Below are positions 43,214 through 52,278 of a stretch of DNA of 64,000 nucleotides, piece after piece (within the stretch, counting starts at the first letter, position 1; every line of letters starts with the position of its first letter). Source of the stretch: Joyebacterum sp964521425 (GTDB lineage Bacteria; Joyebacterota; Joyebacteria; Joyebacterales; Joyebacteraceae); the NCBI GenBank assembly GCA_964521425.1, contig CAZFRO010000010.1, positions 19,797 through 83,796 on the forward strand, written 5' to 3'. A program made the position numbers and the translations under genes. The notes below the pieces were generated by a model. It worked only from the letters and a program-made list of their open reading frames with translations. It was not told the DNA's origin and searched no databases.

Positions 43214-44413
43214 ATGCAGCCACCTGGAGGAAGCGCGCATTCAAGGCACTGGGGCCTTGATCCAAGCGTGACGTTTCTGAACCACGGCTCCTTCGGAGCC
43301 TGCCCGACTGAGGTGCTCGCCGCCCAGGCTCGCTACCGGGATCAGATGGAGAGGCAACCCCTCCAGTTCATGGTTCGCGACGTCGAGGAGCTGTACGACA
43401 TCGCCCGGGCAGAACTTGCGGCCTTCGTCGGCGCGGACCCCCTCGATATCGTGTTCGTACCGAACGCAACGACGGGGGTCAACACGGTCCTCCGCTCGCT
43501 TCGCTTCAAACCCGGCGATGAGCTTCTCACAACCACACACGAGTACAACGCCTGCCGGAACGTACTCGATTTCGTGGCGGAACGCTCCGGAGCTGTCGTG
43601 GTCGCAGCCGATATACCGTTCCCGGTCGGGTCGCCCGCGGAGATCACCCGGGCGGTGCTTGAGCGGGTCGGACCGCGGACGCGCCTCGGCCTCTTCGATC
43701 ACATCACGAGCCTCACGGGCATGGTCATGCCGATAGCGGACATCGTGCGTGAGCTTTCGGAGCGTGGAGTGGATGTGATGGTGGACGGAGCCCACGCGCC
43801 GGGCATGCTCGAACTCGACATACCCTCGATCGGGGCCGCCTACTACACGGGCAACTGCCACAAATGGCTGTGTGCTCCGAAAGGCGCAGCTCTCCTCTAC
43901 GTGAGACGAGACAAGCAGGATCACATACGCCCGCTCGTGATCAGTCACGGGGCGAACACGACGCGCACCGATCGCTCGATGTTCTGGCAGGAGTTTGATT
44001 GGACCGGAACACGCGACCTGAGTTCGTACCTCGCGGTGGCCGACTCGATCCGGTTCATGGGATCGCTGCTTCCGGGAGGGTGGGATGAACTCATGAAGCG
44101 GAACCGCTCGCTTGCGCTCGAGGCCCGAAATCTCTTGAGCGACCGGCTCGGGGTCAAACCGGCCTGTCCGGATTCGATGATTGGAACCCTGGCCAGCATC
44201 CCGCTCGGAGGAGGCAGCTACAGGTTCGCAACAACGAAGCTCGACTTCGACCCCCTTGAGGACGCGCTTCGTGAGGAGTACGGGATTGAGGTTCCGGTGC
44301 TCACCTGTCCCGACGGTCCCGCGAGCCTTCTCAGGATCTCCGCTCAGATCTACAACCGGATCGAGCAGTACGAGTACCTGGTCGACGCGGTTCTCGATAT
44401 AGGGCGCCGCTAG
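43214..44413 (+). CDS. Class-V aminotransferase-fold PLP enzyme (isopenicillin-N-epimerase-like)
   Basis: 399 residues. FLNHGSFGACPTEV at the N-terminus, VPNATTGVNTVLRSL, MVDGAHAPGM and the PLP lysine in YTGNCHKWLCAPKGAA match the CefD/isopenicillin N epimerase group of class V. In most bacteria members of this group are epimerases or C-S/C-N lyases of unknown substrate; no antibiotic genes are nearby. Start ATG 43214 follows ACGGAGTTCGGG, a weak ribosome site. Confidence 0.88.
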   Translation: MQPPGGSAHSRHWGLDPSVTFLNHGSFGACPTEVLAAQARYRDQMERQPLQFMVRDVEELYDIARAELAAFVGADPLDIVFVPNATTGVNTVLRSLRFKPGDELLTTTHEYNACRNVLDFVAERSGAVVVAADIPFPVGSPAEITRAVLERVGPRTRLGLFDHITSLTGMVMPIADIVRELSERGVDVMVDGAHAPGMLELDIPSIGAAYYTGNCHKWLCAPKGAALLYVRRDKQDHIRPLVISHGANTTRTDRSMFWQEFDWTGTRDLSSYLAVADSIRFMGSLLPGGWDELMKRNRSLALEARNLLSDRLGVKPACPDSMIGTLASIPLGGGSYRFATTKLDFDPLEDALREEYGIEVPVLTCPDGPASLLRISAQIYNRIEQYEYLVDAVLDIGRR

Positions 44414-44450
44414 GGCATCGCCCGGGCGAACTGGCGGTGTACCCGGCGAC

Positions 44451-46016
44451 CTAGAGCTGAAACTCAAGCTCAGCAATGTAGATGAGGCTCCGGTCGCGGT
44501 TCTCAAGGAAGTTCCGGAGCAGGAACTCAAGGTCAGGCTCCACGAGCCCATCAAAGAGGACCTGGTCTCCCACCGTCACTGTGATCGGTTCATTCACATT
44601 GAACATGTCCGGGTGAACCAAGATCCTGAATGAACCCACGAGCGACTGCTTGATGTCCACGCGATTGGCGGAATGGCGCACGCGGACGGCCCCCGAGGGA
44701 ACGTCTCTCTTGAAGATGTAGTAGTTCTCCTTCTCGGGAAGAAGACCATCCAGAATGACTTCTTCCCCATCCCGGTCTACGGTAATGGAGAAGGCGTCGC
44801 CCCGGGCGAGCGTTCCCTTGAAGTCGTTCAGATCATCGAGACTTGTCACTGGCGTACCGTTTCCCGCGACGATGACATCGCCCTCGGCCATGCCCATCTG
44901 GGTCGCTGGGTAGTCGCCGTCCGAGAGAGCGGAGACGGGTACGCCTTCTCCCTCGTACTCCCAGTCAGGCACGAATCCGAACGTGATGCGATCAGACACA
45001 AGCGCCGCGTTGTGGTCGCGGTGCCAAGGAGCGCGCTTCCCGATGATCGTCTCATCGATGACGAACCACCGGCAGAGGCCGAACTCGCCTCCTGCAGCCT
45101 CCCACGAGATCTTCGATGGAAACGGATCCCTGGAATGACGTTCAAGGAACCTGGCGATCCTCGGTAGCTCCTCTTCCCCCCACGGCTCGAAGCTGTGCTC
45201 GCCCTCAAACTCCCTGTAGAAGATATCGGCGCCCGCGCGCTCTGCCATGTCCAGAGTGGCCCGCATCCGCTCGGAAGGATACAGTCCATCGTGGAATGTG
45301 GTCGTTGCGTATAGCGGCGTGGCCGCCATGTTCGAAGCGTAGCTGGCGCGATCACCGTCGAGGCTTGCCACACCCATGTGACCGTTCATGGTGACGATGG
45401 CCGCGTAGTCAGTCGGGTCGCTCATCGCGAAGAAGAAGCCCGCCGACGCTCCATCTGAGAAACCAGTCATCCACACCCTGTCATCATCGACGTTGTACTC
45501 GCGCTTCACAGTTCTGACGAGTGCCCGGATGTTGGCGGTGCCCACATCCTCCCACCAGGTAGCACCGGCCTGCCCGAACGGAACCGCCGCGATCCAGCCG
45601 TGCTCACGCGCCATGGCCACGAACTCATTCTCAGCAACGTGCTCGAGGGGGTCGGGCAGGATGTCTGCCCTGCCGACTCCGCCGTGCAGGATGACAAGCA
45701 TCGGCGTCCGTTCATCTGATTCGTAATCGTCGGGAGTCACGATGACCCAGGGGCGTTCCGCACCGTCGATGCATGTGGCCATCCTGAGTTCCGGGACGCC
45801 GGGTGTCTCAATGTCCGGGAAGCGAAGCGAGTCCACCCTGGCCGCCACCTCAGCCCAGGCCGGCTCAAGGTCCAGAAGCTCCTCCAGGAGACTCTCCTCC
45901 AGAGCCGTGTCCTGAACGGAGACGAGGTCATCGAGCGCCACGCGCCAGGCGGAGGACCCGTTTGAGACCCCACTCACGATCACCAGAATCATCACTGAAC
46001 AGATAAGCAGTCGCAT
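44451..46016 (-). CDS. Secreted alpha/beta-hydrolase (esterase-like) with PDZ domain
   Basis: 521 residues from ATG 46016 (GGGGGAGACG upstream). A signal peptide (about 1-22) precedes an esterase/PHB-depolymerase-like domain: PMLVILHGGVG, AAVPFGQAGATWWED, and the nucleophile elbow GFSDGASAG with Ser187. The likely catalytic His is in FEGEHSFEPWG. Residues about 355-440 form a PDZ-like domain (QMGMAEGDVIVAGNGTPVTSLDDLNDFKG), then a C-terminal beta domain. It probably hydrolyses an ester or peptide outside the inner membrane. The combination of hydrolase and PDZ is uncommon. Confidence 0.82.
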   Translation of the reverse strand: MRLLICSVMILVIVSGVSNGSSAWRVALDDLVSVQDTALEESLLEELLDLEPAWAEVAARVDSLRFPDIETPGVPELRMATCIDGAERPWVIVTPDDYESDERTPMLVILHGGVGRADILPDPLEHVAENEFVAMAREHGWIAAVPFGQAGATWWEDVGTANIRALVRTVKREYNVDDDRVWMTGFSDGASAGFFFAMSDPTDYAAIVTMNGHMGVASLDGDRASYASNMAATPLYATTTFHDGLYPSERMRATLDMAERAGADIFYREFEGEHSFEPWGEEELPRIARFLERHSRDPFPSKISWEAAGGEFGLCRWFVIDETIIGKRAPWHRDHNAALVSDRITFGFVPDWEYEGEGVPVSALSDGDYPATQMGMAEGDVIVAGNGTPVTSLDDLNDFKGTLARGDAFSITVDRDGEEVILDGLLPEKENYYIFKRDVPSGAVRVRHSANRVDIKQSLVGSFRILVHPDMFNVNEPITVTVGDQVLFDGLVEPDLEFLLRNFLENRDRSLIYIAELEFQL

Positions 46017-46148
46017 CGTCTCCCCCTTGAACTCAACAGCCGCCGCCCGGCTTCCTGTAGCACACAATCGGACTGTCAGCTAGCTTTGGCTCCGCAGAGA
46101 ATAGCCCCCTCAGCAGACAGGTTCAAGGGCTCATGGCATTTCACTTGC

Positions 46149-46172
46149 ATATATGGCCATATTGCCATATAT
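46149..46172. promoter_or_regulatory. Palindromic ArsR operator
   Basis: Perfect inverted repeat ATATATGGC-N6-GCCATATAT, 28 nt before the ArsR start codon and close to where its promoter must be. AT-rich dyads of this kind are typical ArsR/SmtB sites, so metalloid-responsive autorepression is very likely. Confidence 0.8.
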
Positions 46173-46199
46173 TATCAGAAACGTCTGGAGGTGCGAGTA

Positions 46200-46634
46200 A
46201 TGAGCGCGCGAACAACGAGTGACTACAGTCGAGAGACGTCCATTCTGAAGGCGCTGGCCAATGAGGCTCGCCTCAAGATAGTCCATCACCTTGACAATGG
46301 GGAGTCGTGTGTCTGTGATCTGGTCGAGCTCGTCGGACTGGATCAGTCCACGGTCTCAAAGCACCTTGCCGTGCTCAAGGCCGCAGCCATCGTGGACAGG
46401 GAGCGCCGCGGCCATCACATCTACTACCGACTTGTTGCACCGTGTGTCCTGGACTTCATCGCCTGCGCAACGGCGGTCGCGGCGGATCGAGGCGCGGGGA
46501 CGACGGCGGACCCAAGCACAGGGACGGCGGGCGGAGTAGTGAGTTCCGGTGAGCTCGTCGAGCCGCCGGAGACTTGCGACGGCACTCCCCCACCTTCCGA
46601 CCGCGCTCTTGATGGCAAGGAGACGTGCGCATGA
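46200..46634 (+). CDS. arsR: ArsR-family metalloid-responsive repressor
   Basis: 144 residues from ATG 46200 (TGGAGGTGCGAG upstream). The winged-helix core is clear: ILKALANEARLKIVHHL, ESCVCDLVELVGLDQSTVSKHLAVLKAAAIV and RRGHHIYYRL. Cys37 and Cys39 form the CVCDL metal-sensing pair of ArsR (ELCVCDL); Cys82 and Cys89 could add ligands. A 45-residue Pro/Gly/Thr-rich tail with two Cys follows and is unusual. Next to an ArsP-type permease it should repress the pair until As(III) or a methylarsenical binds. The stop overlaps the next ATG. Confidence 0.9.
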   Translation: MSARTTSDYSRETSILKALANEARLKIVHHLDNGESCVCDLVELVGLDQSTVSKHLAVLKAAAIVDRERRGHHIYYRLVAPCVLDFIACATAVAADRGAGTTADPSTGTAGGVVSSGELVEPPETCDGTPPPSDRALDGKETCA

Positions 46635-47929
46635 TGGCGAAGGCCGAACTCAAGGCGACCCTCCTGATAGTCGGTGTCTTCCTCGGCTTCTATTTTATTC
46701 CGGTCGACAACCCGCGCATAGGCGGCGCGATCGCTGAGGCCCTGCTCTTCGTTCAGGACTACGCGCGTGAGCACGTGCTGTTCGGTCTCCTGCCTGCCTT
46801 CTTCATCGCCGGCGCCATATCGGCCTTCATTTCGAAGGCCGCCGTGATGAAATACCTCGGGGCCCGTGCCAAGCGCGTTGTGGCATACGCGGTCGCCTCG
46901 GTATCGGGAACTGTACTGACCATCTGCAGTTGCACTGTCCTTCCGTTCTTCGCAGGCATCTACTCACGCGGCGCCGGGCTCGGCCCCGCGATCACATTCC
47001 TGTACGCGGGACCAGCCATCAACGTCCTGGCCATCCTCCTTACGACGAGAGTCCTCGGGATTCGCTTGGGAATCGCCCGTGCAGTCGGCGCCATCGGGTT
47101 CAGCATCCTGATCGGGTTCATCATGCACCTGATATTCCGACACGAGGAGTCACGTCGCGCCGAGGAGGCAATGGCACTTCCGGAGCCCGAGGTCGAGCGT
47201 CCTGTCCGGGAGGTCCTCTCCCTCTTTGCTCTCATGATCGCGGTGCTGGCATTCGTCAACTGGACCGAGCCCGCTGCGTCCACGGGAGCGTCCGCCTTCA
47301 TCTTCGCCCACAAGTGGGTGTTCACAGGCATTGCGAGCGTACTTCTTGCCGGCCTCCTTGTGGCCCGGTACAGCGTGAAGATATGGGGACCCGTGCTCGC
47401 CACCGCCGCGGTGCTCGTGGCTGCCACGATCACGGGAGACCCGCGCCTGGCGTTTCTTGTCGGCGTCGGGGGATTCGTGGTTGTCGGCGCGACGGCCACG
47501 CGGGAGTCGCGCGAGTGGATGGGTAGCTCGTGGGAGCTTGCGAAGGAGATCCTGCCGCTTCTCTTCGTCGGAATCCTGATCGCTGGAGCCATGCTCGGAC
47601 GTCCCGGGCACGAGGGTCTCATTCCGGCAGAGTGGGTAGCTCGGCTTGTCGGAGGCAACTCCCCCGGATCGAATCTGGCCGCCTCGCTCGCAGGAGGCCT
47701 CATGTACTTCTGCACGATGACCGAGATCCCGATCGTCCAGGGACTCCTGGGCGCAGGTATGGGCTCGGGACCGGCACTCGCGTTCCTTCTCGCGGGACCG
47801 GCAGTCTCGCTTCCCAACGTGCTTGTACTCAGGAGCATAATAGGGACAAAGAAGGCCTCCGTGTATCTCCTGCTCGTGGTCACGTTCTCAAGCCTGCTCG
47901 GATTCCTCTACGGACTAATGACCGGCTAG
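46631..47929 (+). CDS. arsP: ArsP/SO_0444-type permease, probable organoarsenical efflux
   Basis: 432 residues and about ten membrane helices, PF03773 family. Family features: FGLLPAFFIAGAISAFISK, TICSCTVLPFFAGIYSRGAGLGPAITFLYAGPAINVLAIL and the second-half copy FCTMTEIPIVQGLLGAGMGSGPALAFLLAGPAVSLPN. The Cys pair CSC in the first half is the probable arsenical ligand in ArsP. Start ATG 46631 overlaps the ArsR stop (ATGA) with AAGGAGA upstream, so both are co-expressed under ArsR. Other PF03773 members carry other substrates, hence some doubt. Confidence 0.85.
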   Translation: MMAKAELKATLLIVGVFLGFYFIPVDNPRIGGAIAEALLFVQDYAREHVLFGLLPAFFIAGAISAFISKAAVMKYLGARAKRVVAYAVASVSGTVLTICSCTVLPFFAGIYSRGAGLGPAITFLYAGPAINVLAILLTTRVLGIRLGIARAVGAIGFSILIGFIMHLIFRHEESRRAEEAMALPEPEVERPVREVLSLFALMIAVLAFVNWTEPAASTGASAFIFAHKWVFTGIASVLLAGLLVARYSVKIWGPVLATAAVLVAATITGDPRLAFLVGVGGFVVVGATATRESREWMGSSWELAKEILPLLFVGILIAGAMLGRPGHEGLIPAEWVARLVGGNSPGSNLAASLAGGLMYFCTMTEIPIVQGLLGAGMGSGPALAFLLAGPAVSLPNVLVLRSIIGTKKASVYLLLVVTFSSLLGFLYGLMTG

Positions 47930-47962
47930 CAACCTGCCCGATCCCGTGCTACCCTACCGGGC

Positions 47963-49093
47963 ATGAAGGCTCAAGCTGACATCAGCTGGTTCTCACTCGC
48001 ACGACAGCCGCAGGAGCCATTGGCCAGGGGTGGAAAGACACTGGTCGGCGGTGACCTCCTCAGGTGGCGGAAGCAGTTTCGCCCGTTTCTCAACTACGTC
48101 CGTCGGAAGGAAGTCGTCCTCGTGCTCTCCGGCGGAGGCATGAACCTCCCCTGTCACATCGGCGCACTCAAGGTCTTCGAACTCTTGGGGATTCCCGTAG
48201 ACCATATCTACGGAACGTCGGCAGGTGCAGTTGTCGGCGGAATGTACGCGGCGGGAATGTCGACTACGGAGCTTGAGAGGATGGTGCTCGACATCCAGTC
48301 GCCGGATGAGCTCTTCGGATTCGCGGCTCGCTACCCCCGCCTCCGGCTCGTCACGAACGAGATCAGGAGGAGACTCCTGCACATCCCGCCTGAGAAATCA
48401 GGGATATACAGCCGCACACAGGTCGAGAAATACGTGTCCGGCGTCCTCATGAAGTACGTGGGACGAGTTCCCACTCTCGGCGAACTCGGGATGGGCTTCT
48501 CGAGCGTCACGCTCGACGTGGGAACCGGCGAGGAGGATGACTGTGTCGCCAAGAGGGTCTTCTCGAGCCACTCCTCGCCCGAGGTAGACTTGAGCGATGC
48601 CATAGGAGCGTCGATGGCGATCCCAGGGGTCTTCCCTCCGAAGAGGATAGACGGGAGGTACCATCTCGACGGCGGTGTCGTCGAACAGCTCGCAATCGAT
48701 ACTGCCTACGATGACTGGCGTCGGAAGCGCAGCCTTCTCCGCCGAAGGGGGCTCGTCATCGTCGCGGTCGACCTGGCCGAGCTTGGCCGGGCGCCGTCAC
48801 GAAGCAAGCTGTCCCAACCGGTCGACCTGGTCATCTACGCTCAGACGTTCAGAGGACGCACCATCACTCGCCACAGTCTCTTCCGATGCCACCACCCACG
48901 CCGGGGCTGTTCGGTCATCCTCGTCAGACCGAGTGAGTTCGGGATAGATCTCCACGAGATCGAGAAGATACCGAGAGCCATCTTCACGGCGTACGAGAGG
49001 ACGGTCGAACAACTCTCCGGGTCGGGATTCCTTGAAGGAACGCTGGAGGGTCTCAGGCAGGCGAGGATAGAGCTCGGGATTCGGCACCCGTGA
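47963..49093 (+). CDS. Patatin-like phospholipase
   Basis: 376 residues. The oxyanion loop VLSGGGMNLPCHIGAL, nucleophile motif GTSAG with Ser86 and the catalytic Asp236 in HLDGGVVEQ are all present, in the usual order. No signal peptide, so a cytoplasmic or membrane-associated lipid acyl hydrolase is likely. RBS is weak (CGGGC). Transcribed 34 nt after the permease, possibly on the same transcript. Confidence 0.88.
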   Translation: MKAQADISWFSLARQPQEPLARGGKTLVGGDLLRWRKQFRPFLNYVRRKEVVLVLSGGGMNLPCHIGALKVFELLGIPVDHIYGTSAGAVVGGMYAAGMSTTELERMVLDIQSPDELFGFAARYPRLRLVTNEIRRRLLHIPPEKSGIYSRTQVEKYVSGVLMKYVGRVPTLGELGMGFSSVTLDVGTGEEDDCVAKRVFSSHSSPEVDLSDAIGASMAIPGVFPPKRIDGRYHLDGGVVEQLAIDTAYDDWRRKRSLLRRRGLVIVAVDLAELGRAPSRSKLSQPVDLVIYAQTFRGRTITRHSLFRCHHPRRGCSVILVRPSEFGIDLHEIEKIPRAIFTAYERTVEQLSGSGFLEGTLEGLRQARIELGIRHP

Positions 49094-49130
49094 GAGAGCG
49101 CTCCACAGCGAGCGGCACGGTCACTACGCA

Positions 49131-49982
49131 TCAGATCTTCGCAACGACGACCGACCCGAGTTCGTATCCGGTCTCTCGAGCGACAACCTCGCACTTGACT
49201 CTGAGAAGGAAGAAGACGGACCTGGCCGCACCACTCAGAGTCTCGAAGTTCCCCTGTCCCTTGGCTATGACGAGATCTGCCTCCGCGAACCGCGTCCTTG
49301 TGGCCTCCGAGCAATCATCGAGGATGGTTCCCGGCGCGTCGGAGCCGTTCGCCAGGACGTCGACGATGTCCAGAAGCCCGACCGACCGCGCGTCCTCAAC
49401 CGTCACGTCGTTCAGAATGGGTCGATCGCGCACGACAAGCGTGACTTTCTCGGGCGGCAGTTCCTCGATCAGAATCCGGTCGAAGACTATCTCGCCTGCG
49501 TTGTCTGCGATGTACAGGATGTCGCTTGCCTCATCAACTGCAGATCTCAAGGATTCGAGCGCACCTCCACGGAGGGGCTTCGTCAGTGACTCGTCAATCG
49601 ACCGCTCCACGTCGACGTCATCTGTACTTCTTCCTCCGCCGAAATCAATGATGTTCCCCGCGATGGCCAACCTGACCGCAGTCTCGAATGAATCATCAGC
49701 GCCTGCCACCATCTCCTTCAGACGCGGATAGAGCCCGAGGACGAGATCGTTGAACCGCCGCTTGACAGCCGCGTACGGATCGTCGATCCCGGTTTCCTTC
49801 CTGATGACCCTGTGAATGAGTTGTCCCATCTCCGGCGGTGTCTTCGACATGTCCATGGTGGAGACCGCTCTCGCGACCTCCCTCAGAACAAGCTCATGAA
49901 CGGAAGGGTCGTCCGAGGCGAAGCGTGATGCCTGGAGAGCCTGCCTAAGGAAACACGGGATACACTCGGTGTAGATTCTCAT
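49131..49982 (-). CDS. DUF89 family protein (ARMT1-like fold)
   Basis: 283 residues from ATG 49982 (GGAGGCTGTCGC upstream). MRIYTECIPCFLRQALQAS with its CxxC pair is the archaeal/bacterial DUF89 start. The fold's metal and phosphate-handling motifs follow: AIAGNIIDFG, LYIADNAGEIVFDRILIEEL and ILNDVTVEDARSVGL, then ANGSDAPGT and ADLVIAKGQGNFETL. Relatives are metal-dependent phosphatases acting on damaged sugar phosphates. Substrate here is unknown. Convergent with the patatin gene. Confidence 0.9.
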   Translation of the reverse strand: MRIYTECIPCFLRQALQASRFASDDPSVHELVLREVARAVSTMDMSKTPPEMGQLIHRVIRKETGIDDPYAAVKRRFNDLVLGLYPRLKEMVAGADDSFETAVRLAIAGNIIDFGGGRSTDDVDVERSIDESLTKPLRGGALESLRSAVDEASDILYIADNAGEIVFDRILIEELPPEKVTLVVRDRPILNDVTVEDARSVGLLDIVDVLANGSDAPGTILDDCSEATRTRFAEADLVIAKGQGNFETLSGAARSVFFLLRVKCEVVARETGYELGSVVVAKI

Positions 49983-50054
49983 GCGACAGCCTCCGTGATT
50001 ACCGGAGGCTACCACACGCACGCCGTGATGGACAACCCGCGCAGTGGCCGGTGT

Positions 50055-51411
50055 GTAAGCTAAGCACAAATGTCCTCTCCGGCATCGGTGGTAGAATGCG
50101 CCCCAAGGAGGGGTGCACATGAGAGGGGACATCATCTTGAGTCAAGAAGAGGCCCACAGGGCCAGGGTCTTTGGCGAGGTCAGCAAGGGAACCATGACCT
50201 TGAAAGAAGCCGCTGCAGTACTGAGGATCAGCTATCGTCATACCAGGCGTGTGCACGTGCGCTACCTGGAGGAGGGCGTAGCAGGACTGGCACACAGGCG
50301 CCGTGGCGAGCCCGCCCGTAACGCGGTCGATCCGGACCTCAGGTCTTGTATCCTCCAGCTGCACGAACAAGACTACGGCAACTTCAACGATACCCACTTC
50401 ACCGAGATGCTTGAGGAACACAACGGTATCTCGGTCAGCCGCGAGACCGTCCGCTCCATCTTGCGCTCCGCCGGAAAACCGCCCAAGCGCAAGCGCCGTC
50501 CGCGCAAGCACCGCTCGAGGCGTCCACGCAAACCAAGGACCGGCGTCATGATGCAATGGGACGGAAGCCCACATCACTGGTTCGGACCCGACCAACCTCC
50601 ATGCTGTCTGATGAGTGCCGTCGATGACGCCGACAGCAGACTTCTGGGGGCCGTCTTTGTCCCTGCCGAGTCCGCCGTCGGATACCTTCGCCTTCTTGAT
50701 ATCGTTGTCAGAAGACACGGAAAGCCCCTATCTGTCTATCAGGACCGTTACACCATACTCAGACGTGCAGACGATCACTGGAGCATCGAGGAAGAGATCG
50801 CCGGCGTTCGCTTCCCCACCCATGTAGGAAGAGTCCTCGATGAACTCGGTATCACCGCCATCCCTGCATACTCCCCACAGGCCAAGGGAAGAATCGAACG
50901 AAGCTTCGGTGTCCTCCAGGATCGCCTCATCGCTGAGTTCGAGTTCCACGGCATCACCAGCATCGAGGACGCAAACCGATGGCTCGAGGAGGTCTTCATT
51001 GACCGCTACAACAAACGCTTTGCGAAGACGCCGCAGCAGAAGGGATCAGCTTTCTCCAGGGTCTCAAAGCGAGACCAATACCTCAAGATCGCCTTCGGGT
51101 ACGTTGCCACCGTCGCAAACGACAACTGCGTCAGACTCGGTGGGCTCATCATAGACATACCGCCGGGAAGACCTCGCAGGAGCTATGCCAAAGCAAAGGT
51201 CCTCGTCAGGCAGCATCTCGAAGGTGCATGGTCCGTCTGGTACCAGAACAAACGCATAGCTTCTCATCCGCCAACAGAGCTCAGAGATCCCATCCGCACA
51301 TGGAAAAGGAGACGAAAGAGCGATCCAAAGGGGGCAAAGCACATGATACAGGTCTACATGGCCTCAAGACCTGCTCCATAGACAAAGAGGACATTTATGC
51401 TCTGCAGTTAC
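50055..51411 (+). mobile_element. Insertion sequence (ISNCY-like) with inverted ends
   Basis: About 1.36 kb carrying one transposase. Left end: GTAA, then AGCACAAATGTCCTCT at 50063-50078. Right end, read on the minus strand: GTAA near 51411, then AGCATAAATGTCCTCT at 51401-51386. The 16-bp cores match at 15 positions. Exact outer limits and target duplication are uncertain because of partly repeated AGAGGACA at the right edge. The element lies between a DUF89 gene and a hypothetical gene and seems intact. Confidence 0.82.
50119..51381 (+). CDS. IS transposase, DDE type (ISNCY-like)
   Basis: 420 residues from ATG 50119 (AAGGAGGGG upstream). An N-terminal helix-turn-helix (MTLKEAAAVLRISYRHTRRVHVRYLEEG) and basic linker are followed by an RNase-H-like core with Asp148 (MQWDGSPHHWF), Asp209 (YQDRYTI) and Glu260 (KGRIERSFG) as the catalytic DDE set. 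It is full length with no frameshift, so the element may be active. Confidence 0.92.
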   Translation: MRGDIILSQEEAHRARVFGEVSKGTMTLKEAAAVLRISYRHTRRVHVRYLEEGVAGLAHRRRGEPARNAVDPDLRSCILQLHEQDYGNFNDTHFTEMLEEHNGISVSRETVRSILRSAGKPPKRKRRPRKHRSRRPRKPRTGVMMQWDGSPHHWFGPDQPPCCLMSAVDDADSRLLGAVFVPAESAVGYLRLLDIVVRRHGKPLSVYQDRYTILRRADDHWSIEEEIAGVRFPTHVGRVLDELGITAIPAYSPQAKGRIERSFGVLQDRLIAEFEFHGITSIEDANRWLEEVFIDRYNKRFAKTPQQKGSAFSRVSKRDQYLKIAFGYVATVANDNCVRLGGLIIDIPPGRPRRSYAKAKVLVRQHLEGAWSVWYQNKRIASHPPTELRDPIRTWKRRRKSDPKGAKHMIQVYMASRPAP

Positions 51412-51464
51412 AGAGGACACTTTCGCTTTGCTACAACACCCGCGCATCGGAGCGACAACAGGAG

Positions 51465-51492
51465 CGGCCCGACCCCTTTCGGGGTCGGGCCG
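51465..51492 (-). terminator. Strong GC hairpin
   Basis: Perfect 12-bp stem CGGCCCGACCCC / GGGGTCGGGCCG with a TTTC loop, about 80 nt past the stop of the gene at 51572 on the minus strand and just outside the insertion sequence. No T-run is visible on either strand. Confidence 0.65.
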
Positions 51493-51571
51493 TGTACGCA
51501 GCCGATGCGCACGGTGCCAGGTCACGCCTGATTGCGGGGCAAGACTCGCCGGCCTCCTGCACTATCGATCA

Positions 51572-51889
51572 CTAGGCTCCGACACGCGTAGCCTTGAGGA
51601 TGTCCCCCTTGCCACGATCGCCAGGCCGCCGTCCACTTCTCCGCCGAGCGCCGCCGTATGACCTTGGAGGAACAGGCGTGCTTCTGTCGAAGCAGTACGT
51701 GCAGTACTCGTAGTCCTCCCAGAACGCCTGGTCGAGCTCATCAGGTTCGAACGCGACGGCGGTGCCTTGCTCAACGAGCTTCCCCAGAAGGCAGTTCTCA
51801 GATGCTTCGTGCCAGGTGTCGTGGACGATCATGAGATCTGAATCGCCTATGAAACGTGCTTCCCCAAGTTCCTTCAGTGTGAGTGCCAT
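51572..51889 (-). CDS. Small hypothetical protein with CxxC motif
   Basis: 105 residues, ATG preceded by GGGGGACACA. The first 70 residues are acidic and folded-looking (DLMIVHDTWHEASENCLLGKLVEQG, FEPDELDQAFWEDYEYCTYC), ending in a CxxC pair; the last 35 are basic, Arg/Gly-rich and look disordered. No family recognised. Coding is supported by the start site, composition and the flanking hairpin at 51465, but it could be a remnant. Confidence 0.5.
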   Translation of the reverse strand: MALTLKELGEARFIGDSDLMIVHDTWHEASENCLLGKLVEQGTAVAFEPDELDQAFWEDYEYCTYCFDRSTPVPPRSYGGARRRSGRRPGDRGKGDILKATRVGA

Positions 51890-52278
51890 TGTGTCCCCCG
51901 CTCTCGCGTCCGGACGCCGCCCTCTCGGGAATCGCCGGCGACCATGTCGCTCCCTGCTTCGCGAATCTCAACGCTCTCACCCATCTGATATGGCAAGGCG
52001 CGTTCCGGAAGCACGAGCGCGAGACGACAATCCGTAACTCCGTATGAGGCAAGTAGTTGAGAGGACATGACTCCGCCGGCTGGACTAAGTCGAGCCGGCG
52101 GAGAGGACATATCCGTAACCCCTGCATTCACAACCACGTGTTTCACGAGTGTAACTGTTGATGAGACATTGAGTTAAGCGTGTACCATCAACGTGACACT
52201 TGGAGCTCGGATGTTCCATTCCCGAATAGGAACTCCGAACAGGCGGAACGAGATACCGAAGTCGTCCGCACGATCTCT
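51890..52278. other. Intergenic region with inverted repeat and IS-like end motifs
   Basis: An 11-bp perfect stem CTCCGCCGGCT (52071-52081) / AGCCGGCGGAG (52093-52103) could terminate transcription from the Mrp gene that ends at 52279. AGAGGACAT, the terminal motif of the nearby insertion sequence, occurs on both sides of it (52060-52068 and 52102-52110). That arrangement suggests a remnant or target-related sequence of a similar element. No credible gene. Confidence 0.4.
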
